64,000 nt of DNA, taken from the NCBI RefSeq assembly GCF_900156895.1, contig NZ_FTPD01000006.1, positions 365,667 to 429,666 on the forward strand, given 5' to 3'. The notes beneath the pieces were generated by a model that was not told the DNA's origin, did no database searches, and was given only the letters and a program-made list of their open reading frames with translations. The stretch's first letter is position 1. Each line of letters begins with the position of its first letter. Below are positions 17,465 to 27,207 of the stretch, in pieces. The translations under genes and the position numbers were made by a program. The DNA is from Mesorhizobium prunaredense (GTDB lineage Bacteria > Pseudomonadota > Alphaproteobacteria > Rhizobiales > Rhizobiaceae).

Positions 17465-18355
17465 TCAGGCAGCCGCTGCTGACGATGCATGGACCAATGC
17501 CGACCAGCGGCCCGGCGTGACACCGAACGCCTTCTTGAAGTGCCTGCTGAAATGACTTTGGTCGTTGAAACCGGCCGCTATTGCGATCTGCGCCAATGAC
17601 TCGCTCGCCTCTATCATGCGGCGTGCTCGCTGAAGCCGGCGCATCAAGAGAAAGCGGTGCGGACTGGTGGAAAAAGCGGCACGGAAATGCCGCGATAGGG
17701 CGTAGCGATCCAGCCCAGTGATCGCCTCCAGCTCCTCGGAACGGACGGTACGGAAAACATTTTCTTCCAGATAGTCGCGTGCCAGGCTGACAGCCCGCCA
17801 CGCTGTCCTTGGGATCGGTTTCGCCGGCAGGCCTGAATGCCGTGCCAAGCTTTGCATCAATTGCGCAACGAAGTCGGCGATAAACAGATCGTCCAGCTTC
17901 TGGTCCAACGGCCCCAGCGCCGAAAGCAGCCGCGTGCGGAAAACAGGATCCGTCACCACGGCATTGCTGACGAAAGGCAGCGACGCGCCTGTCTGATCGA
18001 GGCAGTCCAGCACGATGGACGGCTCCAGATAAAGCATCCTGTAACGCAAACCGTCTTCAGTGCCGGCGCCGCCATCGTGCAATTCGTCGGGATGGAGCGC
18101 GATAATCTGGCCGGGCAGGCTGTGATGCGTCGCGCCGCGATAACGGAAGGTTTGGACGCCATGCAGCGTCACGCCGATGGCGTAGGTATCGTGACGATGG
18201 AGATCGAAGGCGGTGCCGTGGAACCGGGCCTCGATACGCTCCATTCCGACGCAATCGGGCGCCGAGATCACGCAGTTCTCAGCCGCGTCAACGCACAAAC
18301 GTCCAAGACCCTGAAAGGCCTCGCCATCTAGACCGTGTGACATCGCTTCATTCAC
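17465..18355 (-). CDS. AraC-family transcriptional regulator
   Basis: A 296-residue regulator with an N-terminal AraC cupin-type ligand domain ('FHGTAFDLHRHDTYAIGVTLHGVQTF', residues 45-70) and two helix-turn-helix motifs at the C-terminus ('LEAITGLDRYALSRHFRAAF' and 'IAIAAGFNDQSHFSRHFKKAFGVTPGRW'). Met5 at 18343 is an alternative start. It is divergent from the DUF2000 gene, 23 bp apart, so both are probably governed from the same short region and DUF2000 is the likely target. Confidence 0.9.
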   Translation of the reverse strand: MNEAMSHGLDGEAFQGLGRLCVDAAENCVISAPDCVGMERIEARFHGTAFDLHRHDTYAIGVTLHGVQTFRYRGATHHSLPGQIIALHPDELHDGGAGTEDGLRYRMLYLEPSIVLDCLDQTGASLPFVSNAVVTDPVFRTRLLSALGPLDQKLDDLFIADFVAQLMQSLARHSGLPAKPIPRTAWRAVSLARDYLEENVFRTVRSEELEAITGLDRYALSRHFRAAFSTSPHRFLLMRRLQRARRMIEASESLAQIAIAAGFNDQSHFSRHFKKAFGVTPGRWSALVHASSAAAA

Positions 18356-18378
18356 AAACCTCGAATGGCAAATGTCTC

Positions 18379-18786
18379 ATGTTCGACACGAAATTTGCAA
18401 TCGTGCTGCAGGACGACCTTCCCGTCTGGCAAAAGCTCAACGTCACCGCGTTCCTGACCAGCGGCATCGTCGCGCAGTATAGCGACATCATCGGCGAACC
18501 CTATCGCGACCGCGCCGGCAATATCTACAATCCGCTCTCGATCCAGCCGATCATCCTGCTTTCGGCCGATCGCTCGACGCTCAGTGCGATCCACCGGCGG
18601 GCGCTGGAGCGCGGTGTGACGACCTCGCTCTACGTCGAGGAAATGTTTTCGACCGGCCACGACGCGGCGAACCGCGCCGTCTTTGCCGAATTCGCACCCG
18701 ACGATGCCAAGGTCGTCGGCATCGCGCTGCGCGCCGAAAAGAAGCTTGTCGACAAGCTCACCAAAGGTGCCCGCATGCATCCCTGA
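18379..18786 (+). CDS. DUF2000-family protein
   Basis: A 135-residue protein beginning 'MFDTKFAIVLQDDLPVWQKLNV' and carrying 'GEPYRDRAGNIYNPLSIQPIILL' and 'TTSLYVEEMFSTGHDAANRA', the pattern of DUF2000, a family with a peptidyl-tRNA hydrolase 2-like fold. No catalytic function has been shown for this family to my knowledge. It is divergent from the AraC gene and followed by a decayed transporter fragment. In other bacteria an AraC gene, DUF2000 and an EamA permease often travel together, which fits the fragment found here. Confidence 0.8.
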   Translation: MFDTKFAIVLQDDLPVWQKLNVTAFLTSGIVAQYSDIIGEPYRDRAGNIYNPLSIQPIILLSADRSTLSAIHRRALERGVTTSLYVEEMFSTGHDAANRAVFAEFAPDDAKVVGIALRAEKKLVDKLTKGARMHP

Positions 18787-18818
18787 TGCATATCGACACT
18801 GGTTCATCCTGTTGATGC

Positions 18819-18944
18819 TCGGTGTCCTCGGCGCTCGTCATCGTCGCCAGCGGCTTTTGTATCGTTCATCGCGAGCACCGGCTTGGCGTGCGCAACCGCG
18901 CTGCCCTCGACGTCGAGGTGGAGGCGCTGGCAAAAAAACTTTGA
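18819..18944 (+). pseudogene. Remnant of an EamA/DMT-family transporter (C-terminal about 40 codons)
   Basis: One frame ending in TGA at 18942-18944 reads 'SALVIVASGFCIVHREHRLG' followed by 'VRNRAALDVEVEALAKKL'. This is the characteristic last transmembrane segment and tail of EamA-type 10-TM permeases. There is no start codon or remaining body, so only the 3' end of a deleted gene survives. Confidence 0.6.
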
Positions 18945-18990
18945 TTTGTTTCAGAAGGGTGGCATAAGGCCGCGTTTAAACTGTTTAGAC

Positions 18991-19034
18991 CATGTTCCCG
19001 AAAACGGGCATCCGGTTTTCGCTGGAGATCATGG
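18991..19034. repeat. Dispersed rhizobial-type palindrome, copy 1
   Basis: CATGTTCCCGAAAACGGGCA then TCCGGTTTTCGCTGGAGATC. The CCGAAAAC...GTTTTCG arms match the theme seen again at about 27.2 kb and 46.4 kb. It lies just upstream of the lacI-type gene. Confidence 0.55.
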
Positions 19035-19067
19035 ATCAGCTCTAGATCGTCGGGGGAGCGCAAGGCG

Positions 19068-20090
19068 CTGGCACAGAAGATCAAGCTTTCGACGATCGCG
19101 GATGCGCTCGGTGTGTCCACGGCCACGGTGTCGCTGGCCCTGCGCGACAGCCCGCTGGTTGCTGGAATCACCCGCGACCGTATCAAGGAACATGCCCGCG
19201 CCATCGGCTATATCTACAATCGCCGCGCCGCCAGCCTGCGCACCTCGCGTTCGGGCATTGTCGGCGTCGTCGTCCACGACATCATGAATCCCTTCTTCGC
19301 CGAGATCCTGCGCTCGATCGAAAGCGAGCTCGACCGCAGCCGGCAGACCTTCATCCTGTCGAACCATTACGACCAGCTCGAAAAGCAGCGCACCTTTATA
19401 GACACGCTTCTGCAGCTTGGCGCCGACGGCGTCATCATGTCGCCGGCCATCGGCACGCCGCCCGAAGACATCTTCATGGCCGAGGAAAACGGCCTGCCGG
19501 CGGTGCTGATCGCACGCACCGTCGAAGGCGCTGACGTGCCGGTGTTTCGCGGCGACGATGCCTATGGCACCGGGCTAGCCACCAACCATCTGATCTCGCT
19601 CGGCCATAAACGCATTGCCATGATCGGCGGCACCGACCAGACCTCGACCGGCCGCGACCGCTACCAAGGCTATCTCAACGCCATGGAGGCGGCAGGGCTG
19701 GAGGTCAGGCCGTCCTGGCGCATCCCCGGCCCGCGCACCAAACAGGCTGGCTTCGAGGCCGCCGGGCAGTTCCTGGCGCTGAAGGACAAGCCGACCGCGG
19801 CCTGCTGCTGGAACGACCTCGTCGCCATCGGCCTGATGAACGGCATTGCACGCGCCGGGCTGGTGCCGGGCATTGACATCTCCGTGACCGGCTATGACGA
19901 TCTCGAGGAAGCGGCGATCGCGACGCCGGCGCTGACCACCGTGTGGAATGGCCAGCGTGAAGTCGGCCGCCGCGCCGCCAGCGCGCTGCTCGACAAGCTC
20001 AATGGGCAGATGGTGCGGCCGTCGCAGGAACTGATCAAGCCGGAACTGCACGTGCGCCAGTCGACCGGCAAACCAGTGGAACGTGCATGA
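19068..20090 (+). CDS. LacI-family transcriptional regulator (start codon non-standard)
   Basis: A LacI/GalR protein with an N-terminal helix-turn-helix ('LSTIADALGVSTATVSLALRDSP') and a periplasmic-binding-like sugar domain ('GIVGVVVHDIMNPFFAEIL', 'DGVIMSPAIG', 'FRGDDAYGTGLATNHLISLGHKRIAMIGG', 'SVTGYDD'). The first ATG, GTG or TTG in frame is the GTG at 19113, which would delete half the DNA-binding domain. Translation more likely starts upstream, for example at CTG 19068, which has GGGGGAG at 19052-19058. Alternatively the 5' end has a frameshift. It overlaps the dehydrogenase gene by ATGA, so it should control or sense that pathway. Confidence 0.82.
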   Translation: MAQKIKLSTIADALGVSTATVSLALRDSPLVAGITRDRIKEHARAIGYIYNRRAASLRTSRSGIVGVVVHDIMNPFFAEILRSIESELDRSRQTFILSNHYDQLEKQRTFIDTLLQLGADGVIMSPAIGTPPEDIFMAEENGLPAVLIARTVEGADVPVFRGDDAYGTGLATNHLISLGHKRIAMIGGTDQTSTGRDRYQGYLNAMEAAGLEVRPSWRIPGPRTKQAGFEAAGQFLALKDKPTAACCWNDLVAIGLMNGIARAGLVPGIDISVTGYDDLEEAAIATPALTTVWNGQREVGRRAASALLDKLNGQMVRPSQELIKPELHVRQSTGKPVERA

Positions 20091-21070
20091 CGAAAGCCGA
20101 ACAGCAGCAAGCAGTCGCCATTCTGGTGCCGGGCCAATTCAACGACCACGCGGTCGGCCGCCTCGACCGGACGTTCAGCCGCGTCTGGATCGAACGGCCT
20201 GATGCGTCGCTGGTCACCGACGAGATGCGCCGGACGGTGCGCGGCATTGCCGCCTTTGGCGGGATCAACGCAGCCCTCATCGACGCGCTGCCGAACCTCG
20301 AGATCATCGCCAATTTCGGCGTCGGCTATGATTCAGTCGATGCCCGTCACGCAGCACAGCGCGGCGTCATGGTCACCAACACGCCGGATGTGCTGACCGA
20401 GGAGGTCGCCGATACGGCGATCGGGCTTTTGATCAACACCGTCCGCGAGTTGCCGCGCGCCGAGACCTGGCTGCGCGACGGCAGTTGGGCACGCGACGGC
20501 AACTATCGCTTGAGCCGGCTGACCTTGCGCGGCCGTCGTGTCGGCATTTTCGGCATGGGCCGCATCGGCGTCGCCATTGCGCGCCGGCTGGAGGCCTTCG
20601 GGCTGCCGATCGCTTATCACAACCGGCGCCAGGTCGAAGGCCTGTCCTACGAATACCACGGCACGCTGAAGGGCCTCGCCGAGGCGGTTGATACGCTGAT
20701 CTCGGTGGCGCCCGGCGGCGCCTCGACGGAAAAGGCGGTCAACACCGGGATCCTGTCGGCGCTCGGCCCGAATGGCGTCTTCGTCAACATCGGTCGCGGC
20801 AGCACGGTGGACGAGGCAGCTCTTGCCGCGGCGCTTGCCGGCGGCACCATCGCCGCTGCCGGGCTCGACGTCTTCGCCGACGAGCCGAACGTGCCGCCGG
20901 CGCTGCTTGCCGCCCCCAACACCTCACTTTTGCCGCATGTCGGCTCGGCTTCGGAACATACCCGCCGCGCCATGGCCGATCTGTGCGTCGACAATCTGAT
21001 TTCCTGGTTTTCGCAAGGGAGGGCGCTGACGCCGGTGCCGGAAACGGAAAAGGTCAAGGCGCGCAGCTGA
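20087..21070 (+). CDS. D-isomer-specific 2-hydroxyacid dehydrogenase
   Basis: A 327-residue NAD(P)-dependent dehydrogenase. The Rossmann motif 'VGIFGMGRIGVAIARRLEAFG' lies near residue 150, the catalytic Arg in 'NIGRGSTVDE', Glu in 'DVFADEPNVP' and His in 'LLPHVGSAS'. It is close to the glyoxylate/hydroxypyruvate reductase group. It is translated in overlap with the LacI regulator, so it probably reduces a 2-keto acid from a sugar-acid pathway. The exact substrate is not decidable from sequence. Confidence 0.88.
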   Translation: MTKAEQQQAVAILVPGQFNDHAVGRLDRTFSRVWIERPDASLVTDEMRRTVRGIAAFGGINAALIDALPNLEIIANFGVGYDSVDARHAAQRGVMVTNTPDVLTEEVADTAIGLLINTVRELPRAETWLRDGSWARDGNYRLSRLTLRGRRVGIFGMGRIGVAIARRLEAFGLPIAYHNRRQVEGLSYEYHGTLKGLAEAVDTLISVAPGGASTEKAVNTGILSALGPNGVFVNIGRGSTVDEAALAAALAGGTIAAAGLDVFADEPNVPPALLAAPNTSLLPHVGSASEHTRRAMADLCVDNLISWFSQGRALTPVPETEKVKARS

Positions 21071-21097
21071 GCGGCATGCTTTCCTATTTGTTAACGA

Positions 21098-21113
21098 TTA
21101 ACGACGGCTTAAC
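21098..21113. promoter_or_regulatory. Candidate CtrA-binding site
   Basis: TTAA-CGACGGC-TTAAC fits the full CtrA consensus TTAA-N7-TTAAC exactly, and another TTAAC lies 7 bp before it. It is 47 bp upstream of the ATG at 21161, near where a -35 element would be. Confidence 0.55.
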
Positions 21114-21160
21114 GCTTTGAGTTCACTCTTCATCGATCGCCAAACATCCGGAGAACGCAG

Positions 21161-21556
21161 ATGAAAGCACTTGCTGCATTGATAGCGGTGGTCGCGCTGT
21201 TCGGCAGCGTTCAGCTGTTTAACAGCGGCGGAGGCGAACGCCGGACAGCCGATGAGTCGGCGCAGTCGCCCGGCGACTACAGGCTGGTGGCCAATGGCGA
21301 CGAAGCGTCCTGCGCGGTCAAGCGCGGCACTGAGGTTTCGCATGGCCTGTCGCTGTTGACGGTCACTGCAAATTGCCACCGGGTCTTGCCCGGCATCGAG
21401 CGCGCGAAATTCTGGCGTGAGCAGGATGACGGCACGGTCACCTTCAGCGCGAACGGCATCGACCCGATCGTCACTTTCGGCGTCGCCGACGGCGACGGTT
21501 ATGAATCCTACGCACCAGCCCTGCCGCTGCTGTCGCTGGCGGCCAGCAGCGATTGA
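21161..21556 (+). CDS. Small exported protein with AprI/Inh-type inhibitor-like domain
   Basis: A 131-residue protein with a signal peptide or anchor ('MKALAALIAVVALFGSVQLF') and a compact domain 'GDYRLVANGDEASCAVKR...LTVTANCHRV...FWREQDDGTVTFSANG'. The spacing of the two cysteines, the 'W' and the 'DGTVTF' strand resemble the AprI/Inh protease-inhibitor fold, also found in Omp19-like rhizobial and brucella lipoproteins. The start has CCGGAGAA upstream. A CtrA-type site precedes it. It converges on the glutaminase-type gene. The fold assignment is tentative. Confidence 0.65.
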   Translation: MKALAALIAVVALFGSVQLFNSGGGERRTADESAQSPGDYRLVANGDEASCAVKRGTEVSHGLSLLTVTANCHRVLPGIERAKFWREQDDGTVTFSANGIDPIVTFGVADGDGYESYAPALPLLSLAASSD

Positions 21557-21577
21557 CGTTGACGTCCGACGGCTGAA

Positions 21578-22351
21578 CTATTCCGCGGCGGCCCGCGCGT
21601 CGGATTTCGCCGCGGCGTGCACGCGCGCCGCGTCGCCGAAGGCGCGGAATATCCTTGCTGAGACGCTGTCCGACTTGACCCAGTATTCGGGATGCCACTG
21701 GACGCCGACGGCGAAAGCGCGGGCATCGCGCACCGAAACCGCCTCGACCGTGCCGTCGCTAGCGACCGCCTCTATCTGCAGCTTCGGGCCGAGCCGGTCG
21801 ATGGCCTGGCGGTGCACCGAGTTGACCATGATGTCGCCCGCCCCGAACACGCCGGCGAGGCAGCTTGCGGGCTTGATCGAAATGGTCTGGCGGATGGCGA
21901 AGCGTTCGTCCTGATTGTCGCTCGCCGGTGCGCGATGGTCCAGCGATCCCTCGCGCTCCTGGATTTCTGTGGCCAGCGTGCCGCCCAGCGCCACATTCAT
22001 CTCCTGGATGCCGCGGCAGATGGCGAGCAGCGGCACGCCGCGCTCCACTGCCTTGCGGATCAGCGGCAGCGTCGTGGCGTCACGGGCCGGATCGTAGGGG
22101 CCGTTGGCCTCGCTGGCATCGCCGCCATAGAGCGAGGGATGCACATTGGACTTCGAGCCGGTGATCATGACGCCGTCGACCGATGACAGGAGTTCATCGA
22201 AATCGAGCCGGTCGCCGAAGGACGGCACCAGCACCGGGAACACGCCGGCGGCCGAAAGCGCCGCCTCCAGATATTGCTGCGGAGCGGCATGCCAGGTGTA
22301 GTTGTCGAACTGGCGGACGTCGGTCGATATGGCGACGAGCGGCTGCTGCAT
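21578..22351 (-). CDS. Class I glutamine amidotransferase (peptidase C26, gamma-glutamyl-GABA hydrolase-like)
   Basis: A 257-residue C26 hydrolase. The nucleophile elbow is 'LLAICRGIQEMNVALGG', the catalytic His/Glu lie in 'GVQWHPEYW', and 'VMITGSKSNVHPSLYGG' is the usual oxyanion region. Members hydrolyse gamma-glutamyl-gamma-aminobutyrate or related gamma-glutamyl amides. The start Met at 22351 begins the family homology ('MQQPLVAISTDVRQ'). It could act on products of the gamma-glutamyl ligase encoded at 10.6-12.0 kb, but the genes are 10 kb apart, so this is conjecture. It is divergent from the TRAP binding protein. Confidence 0.87.
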   Translation of the reverse strand: MQQPLVAISTDVRQFDNYTWHAAPQQYLEAALSAAGVFPVLVPSFGDRLDFDELLSSVDGVMITGSKSNVHPSLYGGDASEANGPYDPARDATTLPLIRKAVERGVPLLAICRGIQEMNVALGGTLATEIQEREGSLDHRAPASDNQDERFAIRQTISIKPASCLAGVFGAGDIMVNSVHRQAIDRLGPKLQIEAVASDGTVEAVSVRDARAFAVGVQWHPEYWVKSDSVSARIFRAFGDAARVHAAAKSDARAAAE

Positions 22352-22621
22352 TTTTGACCCGGGTCCATTCAGTGCAAGGATATATTCTACCTTTAAAATA
22401 GGCGATCCGAAGGCGCTTTGCCATGACAAGTTCGGCATGTCGCATGGGCCACGGAAGGGGCGTTAGACTTAAGTTGCAGGAGGTGCGTTCGCGCCGCGTA
22501 TTTCGCGAAAACGCCGCCGGCAAAACCGGCTCCCGTGGCTGGACTCGACTTCTTGCCCGTGTATTGTTTGCCGCGAAGCCGATCCGGGGCAGAGAGCATC
22601 TCCCGAACGTCGGTCTGTTGA

Positions 22622-23749
<1,128 letters not shown>

Positions 23750-23811
23750 CAACAGTTTCGGCGCCACGCGTTCTTCGGACGCGTGGCGCCGAAACGGCTT
23801 CGAATTGCCGA

Positions 23812-24834
23812 TCAGCGCGGCACCACCAGCACCTTGACCTCGCCTGGCGCAGGCGGATTGGCGATCACCGCAGCCGCCTCCTCAAGCGTCACCTGCCGGG
23901 AGATGAGCTTGTCGATCTCGATCGCGCCCGAGGCGATGAGATCGGCAGCCCGGCGATGCGTAAACGGATTGAGGAAAGAGCCCAGCACCCTCAATTCCCG
24001 GAACAACAGGTCGAAAGGTTCGAATTCTGCTTTCATGCCTTGAGGCATCACGCCGACGACGACAACCGTGCCACCGGCCCTGGCGAGCCGCATCGACTGC
24101 TCGACCGTCTCTCTTACCCCAGCACATTCGAACACCACATCGACGCCGCCCGGCATGAGGCCTGACGGACCGACCACCGTGTCGATGATGTCGCAAGCGG
24201 TTGGGTCGACCGTCGCTGTTGCGCCCAATTCTTCTGCAAGGGCGCGCCGCGAGGCCTGGCGCGTCGAAAGGATGATTGTCGTCGCGCCGGCAAGTCTCGC
24301 CAGTTGCACGGTGAGCAGGCCGATCACGCCGCCGCCAAGCACGGCGACCGAGGAGCCGGGTCGGATCTGCGCCAGGTCCACTCCATGCAGGCAGCAGCCA
24401 AGCGGCTCGCAGAACGCGCCATGCGTGGGCTTCAGGTCTTTCGGGAGGAGAATGGCTTGCTTCTGAGGCAGCACGCCATATTCGGCGAAGCCGCCGTCGC
24501 GGCGGATGCCGATGGCAACCAGATTATGGCATAGATTGATGCGACCGGCGTGGCAGTGCGGACAGCGCCCGCAGGCGATGTTGGGATCGCCGGTGACTCG
24601 ATCACCGACCGAAAAGCCGGACACGGCGGTTCCAATCGCCTCGACGATCCCGGAGAATTCATGTCCGAGCGTCACCGGCGGCGTACAGGGAAATTCGCCA
24701 TGGAAAAGATGCCGGTCAGTGCCGCAGACGCCACATGCCTCGATCCGCACCAGGAGATCATCCGGCCCGGCCACGGGCTTGGTGACCTCCCGAACGACGA
24801 TGCTGCCCACGCCCTCCAGCCGCACCGCTTTCAT
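23812..24834 (-). CDS. Zinc-dependent medium-chain alcohol/polyol dehydrogenase
   Basis: A 340-residue MDR enzyme. The catalytic zinc ligands sit in 'ACGVCGTDRH' and 'GHEFSG', the four structural-zinc cysteines in 'CGRCPHCHAGRINLC', and the NAD-binding loop in 'VAVLGGGVIGLLTVQLARLAG'. The start has GGAGG eight bases upstream. The group includes threonine, arabitol and other polyol dehydrogenases. It lies 19 bp downstream of DctM, so it is cotranscribed with the TRAP membrane subunits and probably produces or uses the transported oxo compound. Confidence 0.88.
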   Translation of the reverse strand: MKAVRLEGVGSIVVREVTKPVAGPDDLLVRIEACGVCGTDRHLFHGEFPCTPPVTLGHEFSGIVEAIGTAVSGFSVGDRVTGDPNIACGRCPHCHAGRINLCHNLVAIGIRRDGGFAEYGVLPQKQAILLPKDLKPTHGAFCEPLGCCLHGVDLAQIRPGSSVAVLGGGVIGLLTVQLARLAGATTIILSTRQASRRALAEELGATATVDPTACDIIDTVVGPSGLMPGGVDVVFECAGVRETVEQSMRLARAGGTVVVVGVMPQGMKAEFEPFDLLFRELRVLGSFLNPFTHRRAADLIASGAIEIDKLISRQVTLEEAAAVIANPPAPGEVKVLVVPR

Positions 24835-24853
24835 GTCTGTAGAGCCTCCGGCG

Positions 24854-26626
24854 TCAATTGAAACTCGGTGGTTGGGACAGATCGGGCGCTGGCGCTGCCG
24901 GCTTGGCAGCCGGCGTTTCACCGAAATTAGGCGGCTGCGACAGATCCGGTGCAGGCGCAGTCGGTGCCGCGCCGCCATCCGCTGGCGGAACGCCGAGCGG
25001 CGACAGGCTCGGCGTTTCCGGCACCTGGTAGTCGATCGTGCCCGGGTCCGCTGCCGTGCCCTTGTAGTGCATCACCATTTGCGGGAAGGCGATGGTCAAG
25101 CCGATCATAATGACCTGGATGCAAACGAAGGGCACCGCGCCCCAATAGATCTGGCCGGTGGTTACCGGCGCAATCTGCTTGCCGGTGAGGCGATCGAGAT
25201 AGGGCACCCGGGCGGCGACCGAACGCAGGTAGAACAGCGCGAAGCCGAAGGGTGGATGCATGAAGCTGGTCTGCATGTTGACGCCGAGCAGCACGCCGAA
25301 CCAGATCAGGTCGATGCCGAGCTTGTCTGCGGCCGGTGCCAAAAGCGGCACGATGATGAAGGCGAGCTCGAAGAAATCGAGGAAGAAGGCGAGCAGGAAG
25401 ACGAGGATGTTGACGCCGATCAGGAAGCCGATCTCGCCGCCCGGCAGCGATGTCAGGAGGTGTTCGACCCAGATATGGCCGTTGACGCCGTAGAAAGTGA
25501 GCGAGAACACTCGCGCGCCGATCAGGATGAACAGCACGAACGACGACAGCCGCGTCGTCGACGCCAGCGCCTGCTTGATCACGTCCAGCGACAGCCGCCC
25601 CTTCATCGCCGCCATGATCAGCGCGCCGACAGCGCCCATGGCGCCGCCTTCGGTCGGCGTGGCGATGCCGAGGAAGATGGTGCCTAACACCAGGAAGATC
25701 AGCGCCAGTGGCGGGATCAGCACGATGATCACCTGCTGCGCCAGCCGCGACAGCATGTTGATCTTCAGGCGCTGGTCGGCGATTGCCACGACATAGATGA
25801 GGATCACGCCGATGGTGGCGCCGAGGATGTCTGCGTTTTGGCCCTGCGAGGGCGCAAGATAGCGATACGCCGCGTAGGAAATCACGACTGCCGCCAACAC
25901 CGCGAACAGCAGCGACAGGACACCGTGGCCGAGGGTGCGGGCTTCCAGCGGCAGCGCCGGCATCGACTTCGGCCGGACGATCGACATGATCAGGATATAC
26001 ATCGTGTAAAGGCCGGTCAGAACCAGCCCCGGGATCAGCGCACCCGCATACATGTCGCCGACCGAGCGGCCGAGCTGGTCGGCCAGAACGATCAGCACCA
26101 GCGACGGCGGAATGATCTGGGCGAGGGTGCCCGACGCGGCAATGACGCCGGACGCTACACGGCGGTCATAGCCGTAGCGCAGCATGATCGGCAGCGAGAT
26201 CAGGCCCATGGCGATGACGGAGGCAGCCACCACACCCGTGGTTGCGGCAAGCAGCGCGCCGACAAAGATCACGGCATAGGCGAGTCCGCCGCGGATCGGC
26301 CCGAACAATTGGCCGATCGTATCGAGAAGGTCCTCGGCCATGCCCGATCGTTCGAGCACGATGCCCATGAAAGTGAAGAACGGGATGGCCAGCAGCGTGT
26401 CGTTCGACATCACCCTGCTGCCGTAGAAATTATCCGGCAGTGCGTGCAGCAGCGGCCAGGCGAGATTGATCGAGCCGCCCGAATAGGGTGACAGCACAAC
26501 ACCGATGAAGAAGAACAGCAGGCCGTTGGCGGCGAGCGAAAACGCCACCGGATAGCCGATCAGCAGGAAGATGATCAGCGAGGCGAACATGATCGGCGCC
26601 ATGTTCTGGGCGATGAACTCAATCAC
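24854..26626 (-). CDS. TRAP transporter large permease subunit (DctM) with Pro/Ala-rich C-terminal tail
   Basis: A 590-residue membrane protein with about 14 hydrophobic segments, longer than the usual 430-residue DctM and of the long type found with TakP-like systems. Typical stretches are 'SNDTLLAIPFFTFMGIVLERSGMA', 'ASGTLAQIIPPSLVLIVLAD', 'GIATPTEGGAMGAVGALI' and 'DFFELAFIIVPLLAPAADKLGID'. The last 65 residues form a Pro/Ala tail in which 'APAPDLSQPPNF' and 'APAPDLSQPPSF' repeat. The start overlaps dctQ by ATGA. It couples substrate import to a sodium or proton gradient. Confidence 0.92.
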   Translation of the reverse strand: MIEFIAQNMAPIMFASLIIFLLIGYPVAFSLAANGLLFFFIGVVLSPYSGGSINLAWPLLHALPDNFYGSRVMSNDTLLAIPFFTFMGIVLERSGMAEDLLDTIGQLFGPIRGGLAYAVIFVGALLAATTGVVAASVIAMGLISLPIMLRYGYDRRVASGVIAASGTLAQIIPPSLVLIVLADQLGRSVGDMYAGALIPGLVLTGLYTMYILIMSIVRPKSMPALPLEARTLGHGVLSLLFAVLAAVVISYAAYRYLAPSQGQNADILGATIGVILIYVVAIADQRLKINMLSRLAQQVIIVLIPPLALIFLVLGTIFLGIATPTEGGAMGAVGALIMAAMKGRLSLDVIKQALASTTRLSSFVLFILIGARVFSLTFYGVNGHIWVEHLLTSLPGGEIGFLIGVNILVFLLAFFLDFFELAFIIVPLLAPAADKLGIDLIWFGVLLGVNMQTSFMHPPFGFALFYLRSVAARVPYLDRLTGKQIAPVTTGQIYWGAVPFVCIQVIMIGLTIAFPQMVMHYKGTAADPGTIDYQVPETPSLSPLGVPPADGGAAPTAPAPDLSQPPNFGETPAAKPAAPAPDLSQPPSFN

Positions 26627-27207
26627 GAGCGCACCTCTTCGGCGAGTGCCTTCGCTTCGAGTTCGGCTTGCTCATGCACCGATATGAACGGGGTGGGATC
26701 GTCCATGTCGCCGCGCATGATGGCGACCTTCTTGATGATCTCGGAAATGCCCTGAAGCGCGAGCAGGAAAAAGCCGGCCAGCAGGATCGCCTTTGCCGGC
26801 CAGATGATCAGCCCGCCGGAATTGTTCGACATTTCGCCGCTGCGAAACGACAGCGACACATAGGGAACGAAATAGATCACCATCAGCGTCACGAACGGCA
26901 TCAGGAAAAAGAGGTGACCGAGAAGGTCGATCCAGTGCTGCACGCGGCGCGAGAACATGCCGTAGACGATGTCAATGCGGATATGGTCGTTCTGCTTCAG
27001 CGTGTAGGCGGCGGCCAGCATGAAGGCGGCGCCGAACAAATACCACTGCAGTTCCAGCCAGGCGTTCGACGACATGTCGAACGTCTTTCGGATGACCGCA
27101 TTGGCGGCACTGACCAGGACTGCCAGCAGGATCAGCCACGACACCCATTTGCCGATGAACTCGTTCATACGGTCAATGGTTCTGGATAGAGTGAGAAGCC
27201 CTGCCAT
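26623..27207 (-). CDS. TRAP transporter small permease subunit (DctQ)
   Basis: A 194-residue four-TM protein. 'NEFIGKWVSWLILLAVLVSAANAVIRK' is the first segment, 'WLELQWYLFGAAFMLAAAYTLKQNDHIRID' the classic DctQ core, and two further segments lie near 95-120 and 135-160. It joins DctM to form the membrane part of the TRAP transporter. This is the first gene of a minus-strand unit dctQ-dctM-alcohol dehydrogenase. A palindromic repeat lies in its upstream region. Confidence 0.9.
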   Translation of the reverse strand: MAGLLTLSRTIDRMNEFIGKWVSWLILLAVLVSAANAVIRKTFDMSSNAWLELQWYLFGAAFMLAAAYTLKQNDHIRIDIVYGMFSRRVQHWIDLLGHLFFLMPFVTLMVIYFVPYVSLSFRSGEMSNNSGGLIIWPAKAILLAGFFLLALQGISEIIKKVAIMRGDMDDPTPFISVHEQAELEAKALAEEVRS

